Of a stretch of 64,000 bases of DNA, positions 53,725-64,000 are shown in pieces. Within the stretch, counting starts at the first letter, position 1, and each line of letters starts with the position of its first letter. The position numbers and the translations under genes are program-made. The notes below the pieces were generated by a model. It was not told where the DNA came from. It was given only the letters and a program-made list of their open reading frames with translations, and searched no databases. Source of the DNA: Flavobacteriales bacterium (GTDB lineage: Bacteria > Bacteroidota > Bacteroidia > Flavobacteriales_E > Vicingaceae); contig JABAZP010000005.1 in the NCBI GenBank assembly GCA_018608405.1, forward strand, positions 1-64,000, read 5' to 3'.

Positions 53725-57650
<3,926 letters not shown>

Positions 57651-57736
57651 GGTTTGATAAAATTAGGGGTTAATTGTGAACTATTCCTTTAAATCCAAGG
57701 CTGAAAGTTTAACTTTGAATTTCTTTCTTAAATACT

Positions 57737-58828
57737 ATGATAACACAAGATCAATTAAAATCCATTCAACAAAGAACTGAAGCTCTCAAAGGCTATTTAA
57801 ATATTGATGATTTATTAATTGAAATTGGTGAGGAAGAGCAGCGAACTCAACTACCGGAGTTTTGGAATGATCCAAAATCTGCTGAAAAGTTGTTAAAGCA
57901 AATCCGCAACAAGAAAATTTGGACGGATGGTTACAAGGCGGTAAAAACTGCTGTTGAAGATACTGAAGTCTTGTTTGATTTTTATAAAGAAGAAGCAGCA
58001 ACTGCTAAAGAAGTTGAAGCCTCGTACAACAAGGCCGTGATTGCTCTGGATGACCTAGAGTTTAAAAATATGCTAAGTGCTGAAGAAGATTCGCTGAGTG
58101 CTGTGCTTCAAATCACATCTGGAGCAGGTGGCACTGAAAGCTGCGATTGGGCCTCCATGTTAATGCGCATGTACTTAATGTGGGCGGAAAAGAATGACAT
58201 GAAGGTAAAAGAGCTTGATTTACAATATGGGGATGTTGCAGGAATTAAAACGGTAAGTCTGGAAATCGAAGGGGACTTTGCCTTTGGGTATTTGAAGGGG
58301 GAGAATGGCGTACATCGCTTGGTTCGTATTTCGCCATTCGATTCGAATGCAAAACGACATACATCTTTTGCATCAGTTTATGTTTATCCATTAGTAGATG
58401 ACACCATTGAAATTGATGTAAATCCGTCCGATATAACTTGGGATACGTTTCGTTCCGGAGGAGCAGGGGGGCAGAATGTGAACAAGGTAGAAACCGGTGT
58501 TCGATTGACGCATAAACCAACGGGAATTATTATTAATAATACTGAAACCCGCTCGCAATTAGGCAACAAAGACAAGGCAATGCAACTGTTGAAGTCGCAA
58601 CTTTTTGAAATGGAGATGCGGAAAAAACTAGAAAAGAGAGCGGAAATAGAGGCGGATAAGAAGAAGATTGAATGGGGATCTCAAATTCGAAATTATGTAA
58701 TGCATCCCTACAAGATGGTGAAAGATGTGCGAACAGGTCATGAGACATCAAATGTTGATGGCGTTATGAATGGTGGACTTGATGAATTTATTAAGACCTA
58801 TTTGATGGAGTTTGGTACAAGCTATTAA
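57737..58828 (+). CDS. prfB: peptide chain release factor 2, no programmed frameshift
   Basis: Ends translation at UGA and UAA codons. The 363-residue protein has the SPF tripeptide anticodon-like motif in [17 protein letters not shown] and the universal GGQ at 244-246 ([16 protein letters not shown]). The N-terminal region has GYLNIDDL where many bacteria have GYL, an in-frame UGA and a +1 frameshift; here the frame is continuous through it. RF2 levels are thus not autoregulated by this mechanism. A TAACTTTG box at 57710-57717 lies just before the ATG. Its last four bases overlap murI. Confidence 0.97.
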   Translation: MITQDQLKSIQQRTEALKGYLNIDDLLIEIGEEEQRTQLPEFWNDPKSAEKLLKQIRNKKIWTDGYKAVKTAVEDTEVLFDFYKEEAATAKEVEASYNKAVIALDDLEFKNMLSAEEDSLSAVLQITSGAGGTESCDWASMLMRMYLMWAEKNDMKVKELDLQYGDVAGIKTVSLEIEGDFAFGYLKGENGVHRLVRISPFDSNAKRHTSFASVYVYPLVDDTIEIDVNPSDITWDTFRSGGAGGQNVNKVETGVRLTHKPTGIIINNTETRSQLGNKDKAMQLLKSQLFEMEMRKKLEKRAEIEADKKKIEWGSQIRNYVMHPYKMVKDVRTGHETSNVDGVMNGGLDEFIKTYLMEFGTSY

Positions 58829-59628
58829 AAATCCTTTGCTAATACAGTAAATCTATTTTCGAGAATTAATTTCAATACTTCTACGGTGCCGTTAGCATAA
58901 AATTGGTGTTTCCCTGCGGCAGAATTTTTATTAAGTAAATCAAATTGAGTTAACACCGCCTTGGTTTGTTTGGCCACAGCATAACCCGAATCGATAATGG
59001 TAATATTTTCTGGTAAAATTTTTCTCAAGTTAGGAATTAAATAAGGGTAATGTGAACAGCCTAACACAAGGTGATCGATACCTTTCTCAACCATGGGTAA
59101 AACGTAGCTTTTCAATAAAAGCACCATTTCCGTTGAGTCTAACTTTCCATTTTCAATAAGCTCTACAATACCGGTGCCTTCTTGCTCAATTATTTCAATT
59201 CCCTGGTTGTATAAGTTAGTGGTTTCTTGAAATAACGAGCTGCTTAACGTACCTTTCGTAGCCAAAATTCCGATTACTTTACTTGCAGTCTTTAATGAAG
59301 CAGGCTTTATCGCAGGTTCAATTCCAATAAATGGGACATCAAATTTTTTTCTCAAATAGTCAATAGCGTTTGTTGTAGCGGTATTGCATGCTACGACAAT
59401 AATTTTACAGCCTTTCTTTAGTAATAAGGCCGTGTTTTTATCACTTAACTTTATAATTTCGTCTTTTGACCGAATTCCATAGGGAGCGTGCTTGCTATCT
59501 GCCAAGTAGATGCTATTCTCTGAAGGAAGTAACTGATTGATTTCATTCCATATGGAGGTCCCTCCAATGCCAGAATCAAATACTCCTATTGGCTTAGAAC
59601 TGTCGATATTTTGATTTTTTTTTTGCAT
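58825..59628 (-). CDS. murI: glutamate racemase
   Basis: Makes D-glutamate for peptidoglycan. The 267-residue protein has both catalytic Cys: [11 protein letters not shown] (Cys 81) and LGCSHYPYL (Cys 191), and the N-terminal [14 protein letters not shown] signature with the catalytic Asp. It follows the uppS-bamA-skp-skp genes on the minus strand, as in many Bacteroidota. Its ATG lies at the edge of the T run of the terminator behind the second skp gene, so its expression may depend on readthrough or on a short leader. Confidence 0.96.
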   Translation of the reverse strand: MQKKNQNIDSSKPIGVFDSGIGGTSIWNEINQLLPSENSIYLADSKHAPYGIRSKDEIIKLSDKNTALLLKKGCKIIVVACNTATTNAIDYLRKKFDVPFIGIEPAIKPASLKTASKVIGILATKGTLSSSLFQETTNLYNQGIEIIEQEGTGIVELIENGKLDSTEMVLLLKSYVLPMVEKGIDHLVLGCSHYPYLIPNLRKILPENITIIDSGYAVAKQTKAVLTQFDLLNKNSAAGKHQFYANGTVEVLKLILENRFTVLAKDF

Positions 59629-59630
59629 AA

Positions 59631-59656
59631 AAAAGCCACGCTATAGCGTGGCTTCT
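59631..59656 (-). terminator. terminator-like hairpin before murI
   Basis: Perfect AAGCCACGC/GCGTGGCTT stem with loop TATA, followed on the minus strand by six T that run into the murI ATG (59628). It resembles the hairpin at 10418, which has the same stem. It ends the bamA-skp-skp transcript and may attenuate murI. Confidence 0.8.
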
Positions 59657-59677
59657 AAAGTAGATATTTTACAGGTA

Positions 59678-60181
59678 TTAAATTAAACCAAGTTTCTTTT
59701 TTACCAAAGGCATAATGTCGTCAGAGTCTTTTTGGTATAACAACACTCCAACACCAGAATCAAAGATGTAAGTGAAGCCATTTTCCTTCGCCACATCTTC
59801 AATCGCTTTCTTCGCTTTATCAATAATTGGTCTTAAAAGCTTTTCTTCTTGAGCTTGCAAGTCTTTTTGAGCAGATTGTTGAAACTCTCCAATTCGTTCT
59901 TCTAAGTTGGTTATTTCTTTTATTTTGTCTTGCTTAATAGCGTCTGTCATGGCAGCTTCTTGCGCTTGGTACGTTTGTACTTGAGATTGGTACTCTTTTG
60001 TTAGAGCGGCTAATTTAGATTCTAAATCTTGAGCTGTTTTTTTAATATTTGCTTCAACAGCAGCTCGCTCAGGCATTGCCAATAATAATTCGTTTGAGTT
60101 AATATGTCCTAATTTTTGACCGAAAACTGCACTACTCAAAAGTGTAGCGGCTACTAAAATTATGTTTTTCATCTTTTTCAT
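59678..60181 (-). CDS. OmpH/Skp-family periplasmic chaperone, second copy
   Basis: A 167-residue chaperone that holds unfolded outer-membrane proteins on the way to BamA. A Sec leader (1-21, ending AVFGQ) is followed by IGHINSNELLLAMPERAAVE (the family N-terminal strand), a long coiled coil (about 45-125) and a C-terminal strand region with YIFDSGVGVLLYQ. It lies downstream of a second Skp-like gene with a 36-base spacer and is followed by a terminator. Confidence 0.92.
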   Translation of the reverse strand: MKKMKNIILVAATLLSSAVFGQKLGHINSNELLLAMPERAAVEANIKKTAQDLESKLAALTKEYQSQVQTYQAQEAAMTDAIKQDKIKEITNLEERIGEFQQSAQKDLQAQEEKLLRPIIDKAKKAIEDVAKENGFTYIFDSGVGVLLYQKDSDDIMPLVKKKLGLI

Positions 60182-60217
60182 AGTTGATTGTTTTTGTTTG
60201 TTGTTTTAATTGTTGAT

Positions 60218-60745
60218 TTATTTTGAATCGCCTTCGGGCTTTATTCCCATTCTTCTTAGTATATCGTCACTTTTATCATATTTTGGGTTAGAATATACCA
60301 TAGTTGCATCACTAGCTTTGTCAAATATTACAGAGTACTTACCAACATTTGCTGTTTCTTGTACTGCTTTATAAATTTTTTCCTGTATTGGTTTAATTAA
60401 TTCTTTACGTTTCTTAAATAATTCTCCATCAATTCCAAATTTCTTTTTCTGAAAATCTCTCGCTTCTTGTTCTTTTGTTATTATTTCTTCCTGCCGTTTA
60501 TTTTTCATGCTTTCTGTTAGCAGAATTTCTTCTGCTTGCAAGTCTTTGTGCATTTTCTCAATTGCTTCGTATCTTTTTTCTACTTGTTTCTGCCATTGTT
60601 CCGAGAGTGCATCTAATTGTTTTTGGGCTTCTTGATATTCTGGTACTTTACTAAGAATATACTCCGTGTCAATGTATGCGAATTTCTGCGCTTTACTAGC
60701 TATAGACAAAAAGAGTACCAAACTTAAAAAAAATATCTTTTTCAT
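60218..60745 (-). CDS. OmpH/Skp-family periplasmic chaperone, first copy
   Basis: A 175-residue Skp-like chaperone next to bamA, the classical arrangement. It has a signal peptide (1-19, ending ASKAQ), the start FAYIDTEYILSKVPEYQEAQ, a long coiled coil rich in Lys and Glu (about 40-120), and YSVIFDKASDATMVYSNP near the end. It starts 20 bases after the bamA stop. Tandem skp genes are usual in this phylum. Compared with the second copy it is more basic and has a longer C-terminal end. Confidence 0.92.
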   Translation of the reverse strand: MKKIFFLSLVLFLSIASKAQKFAYIDTEYILSKVPEYQEAQKQLDALSEQWQKQVEKRYEAIEKMHKDLQAEEILLTESMKNKRQEEIITKEQEARDFQKKKFGIDGELFKKRKELIKPIQEKIYKAVQETANVGKYSVIFDKASDATMVYSNPKYDKSDDILRRMGIKPEGDSK

Positions 60746-60765
60746 TGTAATTCAGTTTTATATAA

Positions 60766-63300
60766 TTACCAACCTCCAATGTTTCCACCAATGGAAAAGT
60801 GAAATTCTGTTCTACTGTTTGGATCAACTCTTCCTGGAACATCATCAAATCGATATCCCCAATCTAGGCCAAGTAAACCAAAGAATGGCATAAATATTCT
60901 TACACCTACACCTGCAGCCCTTTTAACTTCAAAAGGATTAAATTCTTCTATATTTAACCATGAATTACCTGCTTCCGCGAATACTAATCCATATATAGTT
61001 GCACTCGGGTTTAAAGTAAACGGATAACGAACTTCCATGGTGTATTTGGATACAACAGTTGCTCCTGTTTCAGGAGAAAGTGTTCTATCATCATACCCTC
61101 GTTGAGCAATTATTTCACTACCGTCTAGGTTGAAACCACTTAATCCATCCCCACCTAAATAAAATCTTTCAAATGGAGACTGACCTAGCCTATCATTGTA
61201 TTCTCCTAAGTACCCAAATCCAACTTTTGTGTTCAAGACTAATTTTCGTTCATTACCTGCTAAAGGAGTGAACCAAGAGGAGTTAAATTTCCACTTGTGG
61301 AATTCAATAAATTTATAACGTTCTTGGTTATCCAATTCATCATAGTTATCCTTGCTATCAAAGAGAGAATAAGGGGGTGTTAATTGAATTGATAAAGTAG
61401 TTTGAGCTCCTCTAGTGGTGTAAATTGGAGCGTCAATAGAATTTCTTGAAAGGTTTGTTTTAAAACTTAAATTGTGTGCAAAACCAGAGCGGAAGATGAA
61501 GTTACCCCAGTTTTGTAGATCATAATACTGATAACTTACTTCGTTGTATAAGGTAAAGAAATCATCTGGCCATTGTAATCGTTGTCCCAATCCAACGGAA
61601 ACTCCCCAAATACCTAAAGCTTGTCGGTTAGGGTTGTCTACTTGTTCTCCACTTACAGGGTTTGTAATTGTTCTAATTGCTCCATTAGTCTGTCTTGAGA
61701 AGTAACCTGTAACATTGAGGCTATTTGGCTTTTTGCCCCCTAACCAAGGTTCAGTGAATGAAATATTGTATGATTGGAAGAATTCACCATTGGTCTGAGC
61801 CCTAACACTCAGTCTTTGGCCATCTCCTGCAGGTAAAGGTCTCCAAGCATCTTTCTTGAACATATTCTTAGCACTGAAATTGTTAAATGTAACACCTAGG
61901 CTACCAACAATTCGGCCGCCACCCCATCCACCGGAAAGTTCAATTTGATCAGAGGGTTGCTCTTCAACAGTATATTCAATGTCTACAGTACCGCTCTCTT
62001 GGTCGGGAATTGGGTTAATCCCCATTCGCTCTTGGTTAAAATAACCTAACTGCATTAACTCTCGTTGTGATCTTATGATGTCAGCTCGGCTAAACAGATC
62101 TCCGGGATTTGTTCTAAGCTCTCTGCGGATTACGTGGTCATTGGTTTTTGTATTTCCAATAATCCGAACTTCATTAATTCTAGCCTGTTGTCCTTCTCGC
62201 AAACGAATTTCAAAGTCAATGGTGTCACCTCTAACTTCAGTTTCCACAACACTTGGCTGAAAGAACAGGTATCCATCATCAAGGTACAATGAGCTAATAT
62301 CTCGTCCATTAGGGTCTTGGTAAATTCGTTGGTCAAATAGGTCTTGATTAAATAAATCTCCCCTTTCAATACCTAAAATTCTATCTAGTTCTGAATTTGA
62401 ATATTTAGTATTACCAATCCACTTTAGATTCCCAAAATAATACTTTTTCCCTTCAGAGATTGTCATCTCTATCATAATCCGGTTGTCTGATATTTTATAA
62501 AGGGTGTCAAAGTAGATTTTAGCATCCCGATAGCCTTGAGCATTATATTTTGCTATAATTCCTCGTTTGTCCTTTTCAAAGTTACTTTTGATGTATTTTG
62601 AGGGCTTAAACAAACCGTATATTCTCGCTTTTTTCGTGTTTTTTAAGTATCTCCGTATTTGTTTATCCGTGAAGAGTTCATTCCCTTCAATTCGGATATT
62701 TTCAATCTTCACCCGTTGGTTTTGGTCGATGTTAATAGTTAATACTTTGGTGTTTCGAAGTGTAGAGTCATCTTCCTCTGTTATCTCTACTTCAGTATTA
62801 AAATAGCCCTTATCAACAAAGTACTCTTTAATTTCTTGCTTCGTATTATTAATAAGGTTGGCAGTTATCACTTTGCCACGAGTCAGATTAATCTCGTCTC
62901 GCAAACTTTCTTGTTTTCCTTTTTTTACACCTTTAAACCTATACTTTGATAATCTAGGTCTTTCTTCTACATGTAAATTCAGAAAGATCAACTCGCCTTG
63001 GACTTTTGTTGCAGAGATTTTTACATCGGTAAAAAGTTGCTGCTTCCAAAGATTGGTGACGGCACTCGAAATTATATCACCGGGTACTTCAATTTCTTGG
63101 CCGACCTCTAGGCCTGCTATAGCAATTAAAGCGCTATGGTCTAAGTTTTGAGTACCGGAAACAGTTATCTCGCCAATTTCATATGTTCTTGGCGAGTTGT
63201 AATCAAGGATTTCTAAAGAAGGGTCCACTGTTATTTGCCCTGAGACATTACTAACAAATAAGATACACAAGAAAGGAAAGATTGATTTTAAATATCTCAT
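60766..63300 (-). CDS. bamA: outer-membrane assembly factor BamA
   Basis: Omp85 protein that inserts barrels into the outer membrane. The 844 residues comprise a signal peptide (1-21), five POTRA domains (about 35-430, for example ARINEVRIIGNTKTNDHVIRRELRTNPGDLF) and the barrel, with the VRGF-type loop region and the C-terminal signature VRIFMPFFGLLGLDWGYRF and HFSIGGNIGGW. The start overlaps the uppS stop (ATGA), so uppS and bamA are coupled. It is followed by two skp genes. Confidence 0.96.
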   Translation of the reverse strand: MRYLKSIFPFLCILFVSNVSGQITVDPSLEILDYNSPRTYEIGEITVSGTQNLDHSALIAIAGLEVGQEIEVPGDIISSAVTNLWKQQLFTDVKISATKVQGELIFLNLHVEERPRLSKYRFKGVKKGKQESLRDEINLTRGKVITANLINNTKQEIKEYFVDKGYFNTEVEITEEDDSTLRNTKVLTINIDQNQRVKIENIRIEGNELFTDKQIRRYLKNTKKARIYGLFKPSKYIKSNFEKDKRGIIAKYNAQGYRDAKIYFDTLYKISDNRIMIEMTISEGKKYYFGNLKWIGNTKYSNSELDRILGIERGDLFNQDLFDQRIYQDPNGRDISSLYLDDGYLFFQPSVVETEVRGDTIDFEIRLREGQQARINEVRIIGNTKTNDHVIRRELRTNPGDLFSRADIIRSQRELMQLGYFNQERMGINPIPDQESGTVDIEYTVEEQPSDQIELSGGWGGGRIVGSLGVTFNNFSAKNMFKKDAWRPLPAGDGQRLSVRAQTNGEFFQSYNISFTEPWLGGKKPNSLNVTGYFSRQTNGAIRTITNPVSGEQVDNPNRQALGIWGVSVGLGQRLQWPDDFFTLYNEVSYQYYDLQNWGNFIFRSGFAHNLSFKTNLSRNSIDAPIYTTRGAQTTLSIQLTPPYSLFDSKDNYDELDNQERYKFIEFHKWKFNSSWFTPLAGNERKLVLNTKVGFGYLGEYNDRLGQSPFERFYLGGDGLSGFNLDGSEIIAQRGYDDRTLSPETGATVVSKYTMEVRYPFTLNPSATIYGLVFAEAGNSWLNIEEFNPFEVKRAAGVGVRIFMPFFGLLGLDWGYRFDDVPGRVDPNSRTEFHFSIGGNIGGW

Positions 63301-64000
63301 TTTAGTTGTTCACTAGTTTTGCCAAATCTTCTTTCTCTATTTTGGAAATCAGTGACAGCATCCCAAAGGTTCTCTTTTCTAAAGTCGGGCCACAAAATAT
63401 CAGTAAAGTAAAATTCGGAATATGCAGCCTGCCACAGCAAGAAATTACTTATTCTGTGTTCCCCACTTGTTCTAATAATTAACTCTGGGTCTGGTATATT
63501 TTTGGTGCAAAGGTAATTATTGAAAACTGTCTCGTTTAATGTGGCTGCGTCTAATGTCCCTGATTTAACATCATTTAACAGCGATTTAATAGCAGCTAGA
63601 ATTTCCCATCGTGAGCTGTAACTAAGTGCTAAAACTAAGGTCATCCCGGTATTTGAAGAGGTGTTTTCAATGGCTTTTTCAAGTTCTGACTGACAATTTC
63701 TCGGCAGGGAGCCCAAGTCGCCTATTGCAGCTAATCTTATATTGTTTTTATTGAGTGTTTTTGTTTCTCGAGAAATCGTTGAAACTAATAGTTGCATTAA
63801 TGCTGTAACTTCAGCTTTTGGCCGGTTCCAATTCTCTGTAGAGAAGGCGTAGAGAGTTAGATACTTTACCCCCGCTTCTGCAGCACCTTCTGAAACGCTT
63901 CGTACAGATTTGACCCCACTTTTATGACCAAATACTCTTGCTTTCCCATTTTGTTTGGCCCAACGTCCATTCCCATCCATAATTATGGCAATGTGCTGAG
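63297..64000 (-). CDS. uppS: isoprenyl transferase (undecaprenyl-diphosphate synthase), 5' end beyond window
   Basis: Adds isopentenyl units in cis to make the C55 carrier lipid of the cell wall. About 233 residues are visible; the frame stays open through the window edge (upstream of MDGNGRW it reads HIAII, as in the family), so the true start lies beyond 64000. Signatures: MDGNGRWAK with the catalytic Asp, GHKSGVKSVR, LTLYAFSTENWNRP, SYSSRWEI, DPELIIRTSGEHRISNFLLWQ and YFTDILWPDF. Immediately upstream of bamA with a stop-start overlap. Confidence 0.95.
   Translation of the reverse strand, partial: QHIAIIMDGNGRWAKQNGKARVFGHKSGVKSVRSVSEGAAEAGVKYLTLYAFSTENWNRPKAEVTALMQLLVSTISRETKTLNKNNIRLAAIGDLGSLPRNCQSELEKAIENTSSNTGMTLVLALSYSSRWEILAAIKSLLNDVKSGTLDAATLNETVFNNYLCTKNIPDPELIIRTSGEHRISNFLLWQAAYSEFYFTDILWPDFRKENLWDAVTDFQNRERRFGKTSEQLK

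Overview
The window looks like a chromosomal segment of a member of the Bacteroidota, most likely a marine or aquatic flavobacterium (Flavobacteriales). The evidence is low GC with AT-rich spacers, no Shine-Dalgarno sequences, and several promoters of the Bacteroidota type (TTG, 19-21 bases, TAnnTTTG). It also has type IX secretion (T9SS) cargo and a PorV-like protein, two TonB-dependent receptors, a B-type succinate dehydrogenase with one cytochrome subunit, a long IspG and a bacterial GGGP synthase. No phage, transposase, IS or CRISPR array was seen. Most genes are housekeeping genes.

Layout. 1-378: tRNA-Leu(CAA) and an ungapped degenerate copy of it whose anticodon arm is replaced by a palindrome. 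379-2542: prs, rplY, pth. 2544-8146 (minus): sdhC-sdhA-sdhB, then an aminotransferase and an omega-amidase-like nitrilase, apparently one operon with a clear promoter. 8251-12493: two tandem paralogous T9SS cargo proteins, each followed by a terminator. 12613-15477: gcvP. 15959-19438: kynU, kmo and an outer-membrane protein of unknown role. 19431-26770: MBL hydrolase, a three-part TolB-like/barrel protein, a half-size TSUP protein, an M20 amidohydrolase, a coiled-coil lipoprotein and an orphan solute-binding protein.

26817-36092 (minus): phosphopantetheinyl transferase, GGGP synthase, PnuC-type transporter, NadR-like kinase, a TPP riboswitch directly before a TonB-dependent receptor, aminopeptidase P, alpha/beta hydrolase and ispG. 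The riboswitch implies that the receptor takes up thiamin or a precursor. 36174-38338: ahcY, a Rieske-like lipoprotein and a short basic secreted protein. 38469-47591: a three-gene surface module made of a TonB-dependent-receptor-like protein, a 1421-residue exported protein with an unusual C-terminus, and a PorV-like protein. This module is the best candidate here for a poorly described system. 47673-53669: greA, HIT protein, ruvC, a flippase-like membrane protein, GT2, an ABC permease and an AtoE-type transporter. 53743-64000: ligA, recQ, prfB, and then (minus) uppS-bamA-skp-skp-murI, the envelope-biogenesis order usual in this phylum; uppS runs off the window edge.

Genes are packed tightly. 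Four convergent pairs share four bases of their stop codons, and several co-directional pairs overlap or touch. Several proteins appear to start at TTG or GTG. All family calls come from reading motifs and recalled family features; no database search was run.
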